NCBI GenBank assembly: GCA_030141605.1 | Contig: JAQGDQ010000056.1 | Coordinates: 62,001 to 126,000, forward strand | Reading direction: 5' to 3' | DNA from: Tubiluchus corallicola | Taxonomy: Eukaryota; Priapulida; Priapulimorpha; Priapulimorphida; Tubiluchidae | DNA length: 64,000 nt | Shown: positions 1 through 12,152 of the stretch, piece by piece | Layout: every line of letters begins with the position of its first letter | Numbering within the stretch: the first letter of the stretch is position 1 | Program-made: the position numbers and the translations under genes | The notes under the pieces: generated by a model | What the model was told of the DNA's origin: nothing | Seen by the model: the letters and a program-made list of their open reading frames with translations, nothing else | Databases searched by the model: none

Positions 1-297
1 GACGTAAAGTGGTAGAGATGTTGCGTGTGTGATTTGCTTGTCACAATTCTGTGCAATCAATTTTGCATCCTTTTTGAACAAAGCCGGTAAACAGGTTCTA
101 ATCGTGTTAAAATTAAAAATAGGGTCTACGTTACGACAAGCCGAGTAGTGTGTCTGCAAACAAGTGCTAGCGGTTATGTCATCTAGCTCGAAATAGCGTA
201 TTTCATCTTTTGTAGCCGATAAATATTTTGTAAACAATTTAAATGAGAAATAAGAAAGCTGCGTAAGATTTGTAATTTGTATAATTCAAAAACGCAG

Positions 298-600
298 AGT
301 GAGCTTTCTCTGCTTGCGAAACTTACCGAGAAAGTTCTGGTTTCGAGGCTCTGAAAGAATAGCATCAAGAAATTTTAATAGTCGTTCATTGATGATTGAA
401 TTAAAAACTTTGCCAAGACATGAAGTTACTGAGAATTTTTAGGATAATCTAGTGTTCCTCTTAAATATGGTATTCATAATGCTCTTAGACCAGTTCTCTG
501 GACATTTGCCCTTTTCTAATACTGAATTCATCCATTTAATTAATGGCCTGGCAAGTATATCTATTGCAGTATTAACATTTTCAGATTCCAAGTTTTTTCG
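298..600 (-). mobile_element. LINE reverse-transcriptase remnant (fragment)
   Basis: Read on the minus strand from about 590 down to 298, one frame carries recognisable N-terminal blocks of a non-LTR retrotransposon reverse transcriptase. First comes a stretch with CPENWSKSIMNTIFKR (the usual 'P..W....I.PIFKKG' block). Next comes SVTSCLGKVFNSIINERLLK, matching the 'S...GK.FE.I...RL' block, then a decayed 'Q.GFR' block. The frame is broken by an in-frame stop (near 441-443) and a second near 298, so it is dead. No catalytic YxDD box is present and both ends of the element are missing. The family (L2/CR1/Rex-like versus other) cannot be set from this piece. Confidence 0.7.
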
Positions 601-2200
601 TTTAGAACATATGGCATTTAAACTCTAGTGACTTTTATGTTATTATATATTGTACCCTATTTGTGCATTTGTGTAAGAGACTTAGTTACAAATTGCTGTA
701 ATGAAACCCTATTACGTATGTAATTTTGGGAGTTTATATATTATATGAAGAATGTTTATCGTCAATTTTTTGTTGACTCCTATATCAAATATTTGTTGTT
801 TAGCAAAGTAACTAGAATTTCTGCTTTCAATTTCAGAAAGCAATTGTAAAGCAGTTTAAGTAAGTAATTGTTGCCATATGTGTTATAATGCTTTTAACAT
901 TTACCCAATTGTTACTTCTACATAAGTTTACTATAACTGTCACGAGCTCTATATTTTAACCTTTCATTTCACGTTTATTATAGCGCTTTGTCACATGGCG
1001 AACTTTATTGCAAGTTTATGTTACTGGTTGAATCTTTGATGAACATATATTGTTTTTGTATTATTGGAAGAATAAAATGTTTATAATACATGTATTAGCG
1101 CTAATGGGAATGATAACATTTTGTGCAATGTTTTGAAGTCCAAAGATTTTTTGGAAAACTTAGATTTTCAGTGTAAATATACGATTCGTTTTAAGACCTG
1201 AATTGAGCACAAAGGTCAATGTGGTCCAGTAATCAGAACTTATCAGATCGTTCGAATGTAAATAATAACTACAGGAGGCAATATACATATTAAAACAATG
1301 CAGAAAGCGGTTCATCACAGAACAGTGACAAGTATATTGACACAAGATAATAATAGATAAATGAAAATAAGTCATTATTCATTTTGTGCCTTGGCGTTTA
1401 ATGGGCTAACTAGGTTAATTATGTTCATTTTTTCAACATACGATATGAAGTTCAACCATACCGAGTAAAAATTGTAGGAAAGTTATTAGTGTATCTAAAA
1501 TGTTTAAACCAAATCATATTGAATTTGTTTCGCTGCTAATACTTCTGGTGATTATTGCGAATAATTTTCAACTATAATAAATATTATTTACAGGGAAAAA
1601 GTAAAATTAAATAATGTGATTAATAATTATAACAATAATTATGCGGTCTATATTCTTCTCACATAACAATCTTCACAATTCACAAGCTCGTGTAGTAGAT
1701 GTCTGCTACATAGTTTGTTATAAAAATTCCTTCTTGTTCCAAATGGCAGTATTGTCAAAAGTGCGACAGGCACATATTATGCCTAATAATTATCCAAACC
1801 TGTTAAAACGAAGAAAAATTAAAAATAAAACTGCTGAACAAAATTTACAAGAAAACAAGTGTTTGTATTGAGCAGATAGTTTGCGTTTCTGTAGCTAATC
1901 GCATTACTTGAGATATGTGCGGGAAGCGACTGGCACAAAGCGCAAACGTTAATTTGTTTTATTGAGCTGCTTTTATTGTCAATTGATTACATGATGAGAA
2001 CGTATATTCGGGTTCAAACGAATTTAATAATAAAACTTTTGTACAACCAGACACTGTTCACGTTGGACAACAATACTGGAGTGCGATGAATAATCGAGTT
2101 ACGTAGTTGTGTATGCTTGGCAGGTGAGGCTAGGCAATGCGGGCTTGTTCGGTGAATGGATAGGTGACTGTCAGTACTTGTTCTAGGTGGTTTCATCTGC
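601..2200. other. Non-coding stretch, nothing recognised
   Basis: AT-rich sequence with only short, stop-rich frames whose translations show no domain or sensible composition. I see no exon with matched splice sites, no RNA gene and no clear element ends. Confidence 0.45.
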
Positions 2201-2221
2201 CATACTGTCAGGGCATTGTTT

Positions 2222-2575
2222 ACTGGATCTCAGCTTGCAGAATGCTAAGCCTCAAGGAGGGAAAATGTATAAACAATAATAATGATCCAAATATAATGAT
2301 ACCACGGGCGATCATTTGTCTATATAAGATTATGGATATTAATGAAATATGTCCCGTCCTGCTTGCGACCACCACCATCATCAAGTAGGCCAAGCCAATC
2401 ACAGCGAGAGAAAATGTATATGCTTCTAAATGTTATAATTATACCACTGGCGATCCTTTGCTTATAGAGGATTATGAATAATAATAAGATATGTCCAATC
2501 CTGCTGCGACCATCATCATCAAATGGGCCAGGCTACTTTTTGCTGGAACCCACCTTGCAGATGCCAAGCTCAGTT
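2222..2575. repeat. Partial tandem duplication with CAT-rich core
   Basis: Two related units lie next to each other. About 2297-2400 (ATGATACCACGGGCGATCAT, then GATATTAATGAAATATGTCC and a CACCACCATCATCA run) is echoed at about 2437-2545 (TACCACTGGCGATCCTTTG, GATATGTCCAATCCTGCTGC, CATCATCATCAAATG). The flanking phrase CTTGCAGAATGCTAAGC at about 2233 also returns as CTTGCAGATGCCAAGC at about 2563. The units are roughly 75-80% alike, so the duplication is old. It encodes nothing visible. Confidence 0.55.
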
Positions 2576-2732
2576 CTTCTAAGTAAAAGACGAAAGCAAA
2601 ATTTTAAAAGAATAAAGTTCCTGTATTATCTTGTATTCTCAAGAGCTTTACAGTAACGACTCTACAAAGCATTGTAACATACAGCTCTGATAAGATTATA
2701 ACTTATAATTTTATTTCATGTTTTAGCTGCCT

Positions 2733-2939
2733 TCAAAATGACGTAATAGCACTAAAGTATTTAATGCAAGGACTTGTAACAACACCAAACATAACTAAAG
2801 CACCATTGCTGTAAATATCCACTTTATCACCATAATTCATAAAGCAGCACTTGGATTTTCCATGTAGTGTATATCTTAGAAAAGTGGACTCATCTGCATA
2901 TACCAAGACAGTTCTGTGTTTAAGCATTACCCTTTTCAA
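2733..2939 (-). mobile_element. Possible Tc1/IS630-type transposase scrap
   Basis: A 68-residue minus-strand frame contains VLVYADESTF followed about 30 residues later by NGALVMFGVVTS. This resembles the second catalytic aspartate region (the 'DES' motif followed by the G-x-vmvWG strand) of Tc1/mariner/IS630-like DDE transposases. No first or third catalytic block was found nearby, and there are no terminal repeats. The reading rests on motif resemblance only and could be chance. Confidence 0.25.
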
Positions 2940-5087
2940 TTATTTGCACAACACAGTGATTTTGAAAGAAAACAGAAAAGAACAAAAATGCTCTGTGTAA
3001 ATACAAGAAAATTGCAAGAGAAGTACATCAAGTACAAGCTCTAAATGACTAACAAATATAACCTTGCATGTGAAAAATAGTAAAATGAATACAAACACTG
3101 CCCCCCCCCCCGACACACACACACACAAAGCCAGGAGTAAGCTGCATTTAGACACAGAAGAAGACTGTTTCAAATTGTTTGCTCTTATCCATTGATAGAA
3201 ACTCACCATGGAATATACACAAAGTGCATTAAACTTTTTGCACTTCAAATTAAATTGGCTACTTAAGACAGAAAATGGCAATATAGAATACATGTAAACT
3301 ATCCCAGGTGTCTTTTTACTGCAGCTATATACAAAAACAGAATACCTCAAAGTGAAGTTTTCTGCAAGTTGACAGCGTTTCCAGAAGAGAAGGTTAGAGC
3401 AGAGTTTTATTCAGTTGAAAGGTTTAACGTTTTTCCATGTTACGACTTTTTCACAGTTCAGATAAAGAAGATTGTTCAGGACACAGTCTATACTGCAGAG
3501 TGCTAGTGTCACCATCTACTAAAGTTAATTCTGAATTAAGGAAAGCCGGTGTGCCTTTAAATGTAGAAAGCTACAATCAAGTAATACACAACTAATACAC
3601 ATATGTACACAACTAAAACGCGAAAGTCAACATTACAGAAATTAAGATATAAATTACTGTACACTTTAGCTAAAATAACAAAATACATAAAACAATGGAG
3701 TGCATATCATTGGAGCTAACAATGGCATAATACATCATTTGAACATCCATTTCTGCATTGCAGTATTTATCAAAACTACACTTTTAGGGCATTGCATATA
3801 GAAAACATAAACTAAACATGTAATTCAATTCAGTATAACTCTTATAACTACTCATTACATTTTACAGAGAAGGTGGTATATCCTGTGTAAGGTGTTTAAC
3901 TATATATGGTGTATACATACTTAGCAACTTAAATAGATTAAAAATACTTTTAAAACTAACCCCTTATATTTGTATATAATCCATTAAAGAGTTTTACCTG
4001 CAGGCTGCAATACAGCAATTCCGTTTTAAGCATACTGCAGTTACTACCTATCTCTTAATTTTACAGTTCAGTACCAATTGTGAAAATTATTCAAGCACAG
4101 CTCTTCAAAACAAATTCAAAATGAGCATTAAAATAAAAAATGCAAAATTCAGAAAACGGCTTTTTTTCCAAACAGCCTAAGTTTAGGTAGACTAAGCCAC
4201 GTGAAAGCTAGTAAAAGTCACACATGAACTTAAATTTATTAGAAAAATATAACTGTCTCAATTCCAAGACTCAGACACATGAGAAAGAGCAGATGATGAG
4301 ACTGGGCCAATGTTTACAGAATCAGTCCATTATTATTTAACCTAGCTGAAAAAGCTAATTCCCAACAATAAGTTAGCGTTAACGTAAATGTAATTGACTC
4401 CCATTTTACAGAAAGTTGTATAAGTTAATTAATGTATCTAACGTAATTAGCTAGTTAATTACTTCTGGCAAACAAACAATGTAACAACACAATATAATGC
4501 ACAGATAATAATGGAAAACAGATATCTTATTCATTATCAAATGAACTAATATAATATTTCATGAAAGAATAAAAATTTAACAATTGAAATCTCAGCATCA
4601 AACTAGCAGCAAAAAAAGTCGTACTTACTCAATAATAGGAAATAAAGATGAGAGTGTCATACAACAATATTTAAAATAGCATTACATGAGGTGACAAAAA
4701 CACTTAAAAATACCAAGGATAGACAATTACGCCTAACACTGATTCTGTGTAGTTTTAAAGTGTCGTGAAAATAATATCTATACACTAATTGTTCTATAGC
4801 ATAGTCATATATACCATTATCTGGTTAAGTCACAAGATGTAAATTTGAGCACTACTCTTGTACTTTACTGTAGCATATATGGTAAAAAGTGTTGCTAAAG
4901 TGCTGTATATCAACAGGCATACATAAAATAAATACAATTAAATATGCATTTGAAGCCAATATACATATATAACAAAACACTCAAAACTCAACTTAAGTAG
5001 CTGCCAAAAAGCATTCTCACCTACTAAATTACAAACACACTAATTTCAGACTCAACAAACAAGGAATGCAAAAAAAATAAATTTGCC
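2940..5087 (-). other. 3' flank of the phosphatase gene, probably including its 3' UTR
   Basis: No coding sequence. On the minus strand AATAAA hexamers occur at 4240-4235 and 3411-3406, either of which could end the phosphatase transcript. The true cleavage site cannot be chosen without transcript data. No transposon or RNA gene is evident apart from the C/AC microsatellite. Confidence 0.4.
3101..3127. repeat. Poly-C run joined to (AC)n microsatellite
   Basis: Eleven consecutive C followed by G and a run of alternating AC. It lies downstream of the phosphatase stop codon and explains the low-complexity peptide predicted on the minus strand here. Confidence 0.9.
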
Positions 5088-7781
5088 TTATTTTTTAAAA
5101 TCTTCTGTTACTGTTACCATTTTGTCATTGTAAACTCGCAGGATAGCCTCACACACAAACTTATATTGGCCACTGGTCTGTATTAGCATGGGCCTTTGAT
5201 CACGCATTGACATGACAATATCAAGGGGATATATAGGTTCATTTGTTTCAATCAAGCACATTGCTGTTTCCATGGTAATTAGCACACCTGTCCGTCCAAT
5301 ACCTGCGCTGCAATGAACAACAGTAGGCTCCACCATACCAAGCCTGTTTTTGCGAACCTTTTTAACAAATTCAATAAAGTCATAGCTATCACCAGGGACG
5401 CCATGATCAGGCCACGATATATACTGCATCTGTACGATGTGCCTTTCTTCGCCGCTTTTCTCTAAATGAACAAGGGCAAACTCACGGAAAGCAAACGAAG
5501 GTGTTTCTTCTTCCTTTAAACACGTTACTTGCAAGAGGCCATAGTCGACCGTTTCATATAAATCTGGCCAATACTGATGACACTTCACCCGCCCTCTTTC
5601 CACAGTGGCTGTTAACATAACTATTAGTGAACTTTGCTGCTCCCACACCATTTGCCAGAAATCTGAGCAAGTGTTGGGCAATGGTCCCTGTGCCGCAATA
5701 TATCTGTTAACAATACCAGATATTGGTATTTCCATATTGACAAAACTAGCATTAATGTAGCTGCTGGTAGATGTTTTTTGTAAGCAAACTCTGGTCTGGT
5801 CGTATGGTGACACATCCCTGTAACGATTTTTAGTCACATTGTCACCAGTCATTGCGTCATTCATTGCCAAGCCAGGCTTTCGCCGATAAAGTTGATCAAA
5901 CTGCTTTAAAGCAATGCCATTTTCTAAAGTTTCAGATAAAATTCTTAATGACTGCGGAAGGCGATCCCACAAAGGCACATTTTTTGGCACACGGCGTATC
6001 TCTGGAACAGCGTGCACTAAGTCTGCATTATCATCTTCTCCTAAATATACATTTGGTCTAACTGTCAGAACCAATCCAGTAGGATGGCTAGCTGAAGAGC
6101 GGATAAAGGAAACCACTTGGTCATGGCCCATATCTGTGATTTCTCTCCCGTTTATCATCAAGACTTGGTCACCTTCATTAAGTCGTGGCAAACAGATGTC
6201 AGCAGGCATATTCGGCGCAACTCGAGATACTATTACAGGCATACTTTGATCACATCCACCTTTGACATTAAAACCAAACCTACCCCTATCATCTGGCTTC
6301 ATGTGGATGATAACTAAGTTTTCAGTGCCATTCACAGTGTTTGTATCCACATAGCCTCGATCACTTGTACATGATTTATGATCTGTAAAAGGATCACGGA
6401 CTCCTAAGCCAATAGAGTTAGGTCTTGGTAGTTTTTTTGCTTGTTCTTTAGCAAACTCTTGGTGGTCTAATCTGTGCCCATTATCTGTGCTCCATGCTTT
6501 TTTTGGACGAATATAACTATTTACACCAGCTAGCGATATTTTGTTATTATAACTTTCGTATGGACGGATAAAAGCAGCAGTGTTCCTTCCGTTGGTTGGA
6601 ACTAGTCTATCCTTATTTGCTGGTATATTGTTACAGCCATCAGATGTTTTTTCCTCTATTATAACATCTGTTGTATGACCACCAACTGTTCTACGGGCAT
6701 AACGTTTACTCGGGGCTCTGTCAAATGGTCGCTCTGCTGCACGCATACCATCATTTAGAGCTTGCAACTCCGTTTTTCCACTGTACCGTAATTGCGATCC
6801 AAAATACGGCATAAGTCGACGAGTTGGCGGTTTTGGCACGTGCAATCTAAAGAAAGTGTGATGTTCAACACAGGCTTTCCATAGCTCTTTGCAAGACCTA
6901 CAATTCACAATATTGAACACAATCAAACAGGCTGTTACCTCACCCACGTCTTTCCGCAACTGAATAAAAAACTGTTTGCGTTTAAATGAAATTTTAATGA
7001 TTTTTGACCAAGAGAACGTATTAATCTTCACGTTATTTTGAAACACAACCAATCCAACAGCAGTTACACCAAGTTTGACCTCAGTGCCACTATTTTCTCG
7101 TGCTTGATGCAGTTCTACACCATACATATCCAAAAGCTTGGCTTGGTCCAAATAATTGAACTCTGCATCTGCTGGCATTTGGCCTACATGTTGCTTGTGA
7201 AGGAGCTCAACTTCACGTTCAAATTCTTCTGTTTGATTAGGGACAAACCGGAATTCAGACAGATAACCAGAACCATGATCCTCAATATTGTAGTCACCCA
7301 ATTCACTCTGAACAGCATAGCTGGCAAGAAGCACAGCCATGCTATGCGAAACTACTAATCGACCTTCCAAAATGTCCTTCTTCAGCTGCAAAAAGAAGAA
7401 GTAACGTGTGTATTCTTCTTGAAGTTTGCTAGGCTCAGAGACGTAGAATTTTACTCTGAAATAAAACCAGTATGGCTCGCGACATTTAACTTGCTTAGCA
7501 ATTTTTTTATCAGCACTGAGCCATCGTACCGAATCGGGAGCTGGGCAATCGATATACTGTAAACCAAAGTAATCTCTTTCGATTAAATCCAAGTGCTGAA
7601 AAACACTGTCCAGAAGAGTTTGACCTTTCGCACTTCTTTCTATTTGGAATGTATGCTGCGTGTTATCTAAGAAACACACACTACATGTGAGGGTCCGGTC
7701 TGGCCGTTGGTAATGCCGTGCCAATTCTGACTCTCGGACATTATACGTGCCACTTGAAGCTCGTAGCCGAGTCAGTGACAT
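5088..7781 (-). CDS. PTPN4: FERM-PDZ tyrosine phosphatase (PTPN3/PTPN4 type), complete
   Basis: 897 residues, close to the 913-926 of the vertebrate proteins. Domain order by residue: FERM about 30-312, FERM-adjacent region 325-360 (FGSQLRYSGKTE), low-complexity linker, PDZ 487-577 with the carboxylate loop GRFGFNVKGG, and phosphatase 625-885. All catalytic parts are intact: pTyr loop KNRYRD (651-656), WPD loop WPDHGVP with Asp792, P-loop HCSAGIGRTG with Cys824 and Arg830, and Q-loop QTSGQ (868-872). It should be an active cytosolic, membrane-cortex enzyme. The FERM domain binds membrane or receptor tails and the PDZ recruits partners. The ATG is preceded by an in-frame TAA 9 bases upstream, fixing the start. 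Oddity: the whole CDS is one exon. PTPN3 versus PTPN4 cannot be separated outside vertebrates; resemblance is strongest to PTPN4. Confidence 0.95.
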   Translation of the reverse strand: MSLTRLRASSGTYNVRESELARHYQRPDRTLTCSVCFLDNTQHTFQIERSAKGQTLLDSVFQHLDLIERDYFGLQYIDCPAPDSVRWLSADKKIAKQVKCREPYWFYFRVKFYVSEPSKLQEEYTRYFFFLQLKKDILEGRLVVSHSMAVLLASYAVQSELGDYNIEDHGSGYLSEFRFVPNQTEEFEREVELLHKQHVGQMPADAEFNYLDQAKLLDMYGVELHQARENSGTEVKLGVTAVGLVVFQNNVKINTFSWSKIIKISFKRKQFFIQLRKDVGEVTACLIVFNIVNCRSCKELWKACVEHHTFFRLHVPKPPTRRLMPYFGSQLRYSGKTELQALNDGMRAAERPFDRAPSKRYARRTVGGHTTDVIIEEKTSDGCNNIPANKDRLVPTNGRNTAAFIRPYESYNNKISLAGVNSYIRPKKAWSTDNGHRLDHQEFAKEQAKKLPRPNSIGLGVRDPFTDHKSCTSDRGYVDTNTVNGTENLVIIHMKPDDRGRFGFNVKGGCDQSMPVIVSRVAPNMPADICLPRLNEGDQVLMINGREITDMGHDQVVSFIRSSASHPTGLVLTVRPNVYLGEDDNADLVHAVPEIRRVPKNVPLWDRLPQSLRILSETLENGIALKQFDQLYRRKPGLAMNDAMTGDNVTKNRYRDVSPYDQTRVCLQKTSTSSYINASFVNMEIPISGIVNRYIAAQGPLPNTCSDFWQMVWEQQSSLIVMLTATVERGRVKCHQYWPDLYETVDYGLLQVTCLKEEETPSFAFREFALVHLEKSGEERHIVQMQYISWPDHGVPGDSYDFIEFVKKVRKNRLGMVEPTVVHCSAGIGRTGVLITMETAMCLIETNEPIYPLDIVMSMRDQRPMLIQTSGQYKFVCEAILRVYNDKMVTVTEDFKK

Positions 7782-7822
7782 TTTGCTAAGTTAGTCACTA
7801 TGGATAAATAGCATTGCATCAC

Positions 7823-9493
7823 CTGCAAACAAAATATTTTTATGCTGTTAATTATTACTTTTTAAGAACTTGTATTTATGGAGTTTCTGGTACTGAAAAT
7901 GCAAAATATTGATATTGTACCTGCCATCTGCCTTTTTTACAAAATCCAGGGAAATAAAACTACAAAACACAGAAATGCAGTAAAGAGCATTTCTGATCAC
8001 CTTTCAGCTAGGTTGATGCTTAAAAATGAATACTGCTGTCAAATTCTAACCGACAAGACACTGAAAATGAATCCTGAGCACAGCCTAAAAAAAATATTGT
8101 TAAGTCGACAATTTTTACCGCACACCTGGGAATTTTATAATTTTTTGGTACATTCATATGTACCTGACGTTCATATAAAAGCAAATATTTTTAAATTTAA
8201 AACGTAAAACACAATCACTGTTTCAGCAAGGATGCAGTCTTATTTTTCTACGGCTAACTCACGCATTTTGCCATAGTTCTAAAAAGAAGTGTGCGCTTCT
8301 TTGTTTTGCAAAACGGGCTACCTAACTTTTTCCATAAATGTATGTTTTTACTGAAAACAAGCTCTTGCCGCCGAGGGCTCTCAGTCTTAACTATATCTAA
8401 CTGGGATTTTGAGACATGTTTCAAACTGAATTGACAATAATTGATCAGTCTACTAAATACAAGTCTTACAGTGATCATACAAAATGCCCATGGTTTTCCA
8501 TAATCTACATTTTCCTGAATTGTCCTATTAAAGGAAAACCGGACGATTGTGTAGATGTTACTTCAAAATAAAGTATGCTTTAAAATACCGAGAATTACAA
8601 CAGCTTTTCTTAAATAAAAGCTTTCATTAAATAATAATTACTCAGGTGTTAAATTTTGTTAAACTTTCAAAGTCACACGTGGCTCAGCAAGACTGGCAAT
8701 GGCGCCTTTTTGTCATATTTGCGTGGCTGACAAATAGGCATGGTACTGTGATAAGCATGATCACGAACTGCCATGTTCGTCTGTGACTGTAGAGCTCATT
8801 TTCCTGACATCACAACAGCTTACGCAAAAGTACTTGACGTGCAGGGAAAATGCTTACCATTGCAGAAACTGTGGTTAGTTTGTGAAATAAGCAATAGCTG
8901 AGTTCGGTTGCCCTTAATTAACTTTCCAAGGTAATTATTCAAATATCAGAAACAATTGCTAACTTTTATAGGCAAGAAAACGTATATTTTGGACAGTAAA
9001 TTAAATGAGTCTAATCAATCATCTGGTTTTCCCTTAGTTTTGTCAAAAACGATTTGCTTTAGTTACATCTGTAATGTTGTAACAATGAGGTATTTCTCTT
9101 CCTTATTTTACTGACATAATAATTTCACGTTTAATATTTTTCATCTAATAGTGACATTTAAAACAAATACAGCAAGCATTTTTTCACATAACGATGGAAT
9201 GAATAGCTTTTCATTAGTCAGTTTTGGTTCGCATTTTAAGATTTATATTGGCTGGACGGCTTAGCCTTTAAGTTTTTTGCGTCAAAAAGTAGGTGGTATG
9301 AAATTGTAATAGCGCCAGGGGGCTTAATGTTTACAATTGACTTTCGGTTATATGTATTAGTTAATAATGGGGCAAATTCCCACCAAACACAACCAAACTG
9401 ACAATGTAATAAATTATAATTTTGCAATCTGTCAAGTGGGTAACGGCAACATCCTAAGACTAGTCGGAAAGAGAAGAAAAACTCATAACTTAC
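7823..9493 (-). other. Intron in the 5' UTR of the phosphatase gene
   Basis: On the minus strand a textbook donor (TCAG|GTAAGT, exon end at 9494) and a pyrimidine-rich acceptor (TTTTGTTTGCAG, exon restart at 7822) bracket 1671 bases. The second exon gives 41 bases of 5' UTR before the ATG at 7781. The intron holds no convincing ORF. A short phrase near 8527 (AAAGGAAAACCGGACGATT) matches the start of a dispersed repeat copy at about 55016. Confidence 0.65.
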
Positions 9494-9700
9494 CTGACAT
9501 TCGAGTTATCGAGAAAAACTATAAAAGTTTTACTAAAATGTAAAAATGCATATAATGGAGTTAATACTACACCAGCGTAGTGTCCACTCCATAGACGGTC
9601 CAGTCGTTCAGTTCACTTCCTCCACGCAAAATCTCAAAACCTGACAACCGAAAACAATAGTTTAAGAAATTCCGCTAGGTGCGCTAAGTTTCATTGTATC
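9494..9700 (-). promoter_or_regulatory. Probable first (non-coding) exon and promoter zone of the phosphatase gene
   Basis: This block ends at the strong CAG|GTAAGT donor at 9494 and is slightly richer in GC than its surroundings. I infer that the transcription start lies within or just above it. No TATA box is evident on the minus strand at a sensible distance, so the start itself is not placed. Confidence 0.4.
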
Positions 9701-10153
9701 ACAGGCACTCTCACAGCATACAAGTAGTAAGCACTAATAGTCACTAATAGTCTAATATGTAACAAAAATAATCAGTTCTTCGGTATTTAATAGGTAGATC
9801 GGCACTAGGGCCTACATCTCGGAAACGCATTACACAAAAAAAAAACAGGTGTTGTACAGCTCAGTTCAGACATGACGTAGTGCTCGAGAGCTCATGCTTG
9901 AACAGAGCGGTAAATTTGAATTTAAACAGAAAATTTGCCGAGTTTTTCTATATCATACTGAATTTACACTGTACTAAAGTTTTCGCTTTCACAAATACCT
10001 GTAACACACTTACAGAATGTTTGTGGTCTTGAAAATTATGTTCATTTGTGATGTCATGATTGTCTTTACCCAAGTCATGCTCGACTACCATTAATTAAGT
10101 TTCTAACTGATTAATTAATTATCAGAAATTCTTTGGCATTATTATAGGTGTTA

Positions 10154-10188
<35 letters not shown>
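10154..10188. repeat. (TA)n microsatellite
   Basis: About 13 uninterrupted TA units followed by a shifted ATATAT stretch. Confidence 0.9.
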
Positions 10189-10189
<1 letters not shown>

Positions 10190-10599
10190 TTTATTTATTT
10201 AATGTTTAAAGTAGGGTATGATATGAGAATTCCACCTTACAACTGTGTTTCAAAATAAGTTACATAGTACATAATTAAATTACTTACTAAAGAAAGGTTC
10301 TCCTCTTCATCAATAAATTGTGTTGGCACATTAATTTTCCATTTTGCCATCTGCGATGATGATGATCACCATCACCACCAAATGCCCCTCAGTTACGTCT
10401 ACTGGATGTTTAAACAAAACAGCAAAAACTAGCTATATCTATGATCTATTACAGCATACATAAAGTTGGATATTACCTTATAGCTCGCTTAATACATAAT
10501 AGCTGCACAAGGTTAATACTGATGGAAGTGTTAGCTGCAATAAATAGCCGATAGAGAAAAATGTGGAAGCGTTCACTCTGCATGCATTGTTGTGAGACG

Positions 10600-10935
10600 A
10601 AAATAGATTATTTTCCTCTCTAGCATGGCCCTCGTGTGTGGGGGCCAATTGGGAGAAATTGGTTATATTGGCTTTAAGACCGCCCCGGACGCAGGCTATC
10701 CATGCATTTTTTCAGATATTTATATTATATATTAGTTTTTCATTGCTGAATTATGCAACATTTAACTGTGATTTTTGTACCAGTATACTACATCTTAATA
10801 TTTATCTATAAAAGTAACTTTGCATAAAGCCTATTATGAATTTTTTTTGGTTTATGTAGTATTTGACATGTATATTATATTGCTTTGCCAATGTACATTG
10901 TATGTATTTGTGAAAATAAAATCAAATTGAAATAT
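10600..10935 (+). mobile_element. Possible LINE 3' end
   Basis: A locally GC-richer block (CCTCGTGTGTGGGGGCCAA, then ACCGCCCCGGACGCAGGC) is followed by about 200 AT-rich bases ending GAAAATAAAATCAAATTGAA. The ending resembles the A-rich tails of L2/CR1/Jockey-type LINEs. No ORF is preserved. This is inferred from composition and tail only. Confidence 0.25.
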
Positions 10936-11326
10936 ACATGCATACAGAAAAATCACTTTATACAACCTACTTACGGACTGCAGAAAAATTGGTGTTAGGT
11001 ATTGGTATTATAACGAGATGTGTTATGATGCAAATACAAGTGCATAGACAATTTGTTTTGCTAAAAATTTGACGATTTTTGTCTGTGTTTTCTAAAATGT
11101 TCATTGCATCAGTATAGCGATGCAATACCTAAAATTCTATAGCTGATAATAAAATCATACCTACGTCTTGGTTTTAAATAGAAAGACTTGACATATAAAG
11201 GTTTAACATATATATTTTTACTCTCTTACATAAATTTCCACAGTCAAAGTAAAACGAACAAGTGGCACAGTACAATGGTAGATTATTACAATATTTGTAA
11301 TGGCAACCTGTCATCAGGGTGATCAG

Positions 11327-12145
11327 CAGGGGTGAGCATCGAAAGTTCGAGAACATTCGAAACAAACGTTCAAGTTCAAACTTCAATGGTTGTATTCGAA
11401 GGAGTTTTTTTGAATTCGATTCTACCCTTAAATTGTGAATTCAAATCATTCAAAGCCACAGTTACCTTTGTTCTTTGTCATTAAAACATTTGAAATATCA
11501 ATACACTACTTTTTAACCAAATTTCATGATTATTAGTTTTTGCCATAGAAGAAAAGCAATAGCCATGATCATTGTGAGCTGCTGTAAACTGAAACGAAAA
11601 GATTTTGTGAGCTCGAGTGGCAATTATTTGGTCCATATTGGCAATGGTCAGCACTAAAGACCTGCAGTCTACATTGCGGGTCATACTGTTGCAATTTAGA
11701 AAATCCATAGTTTTTCTGTCTGTTAGCAAAATCATATACTTATTTGGTATTACTTAAGTTTAGTGTGTCATCAGAAGCAACTTGCAAGAGGTGCAGCAAA
11801 ACATACAATTTAAGACATTTGTCAACTAATTTCAAACATGTACATTGATCACTTAAAAATAGTAAGCGTCACTAGGTAGCTGTGCGCCAAACTATTTTTA
11901 GTGCGATCTTTAATTGTAGCCACACAAACCAATCAATATAGTCTTAATGGCATAGAGACCACGCTACATGCACGTACAGTCTCCGACCGTTATCTGAGAA
12001 CTAAACTGAGTTTTTTGCACACATTATTATTTTTATTACTGATTCTAAACTTATTCAAATTGACATTATATGCGGATTGAAAATTCGATACAATTTGAGT
12101 TTGAATACCAAAAATCTGTTTCTTTGGTAGTATTTGCTCTCTAGT
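11327..12145. mobile_element. hAT-like non-autonomous element, near-intact ends
   Basis: The left end reads CAGGGGTGAGCATCGAAAG and the interior near both ends is rich in TTCGAA/ATTCGA phrases. The right end reads TTTGCTCTCTA. Flanking 8-mers are GTGATCAG (11319-11326) and GTGTTCAG (12146-12153), identical at 7 of 8 positions, as expected for an aged 8-bp hAT target-site duplication. Total length 819 bases, no transposase frame. A relative with the same GGGGTGAGCAT start lies at 52948. Confidence 0.45.
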
Positions 12146-12152
12146 GTTCAGT

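Noticed and set aside
2940-3350. 136-codon minus-strand frame downstream of the phosphatase
   Set aside because: It depends on the C/AC microsatellite, has Cys/Phe/Val-rich composition and no domain or splice context.
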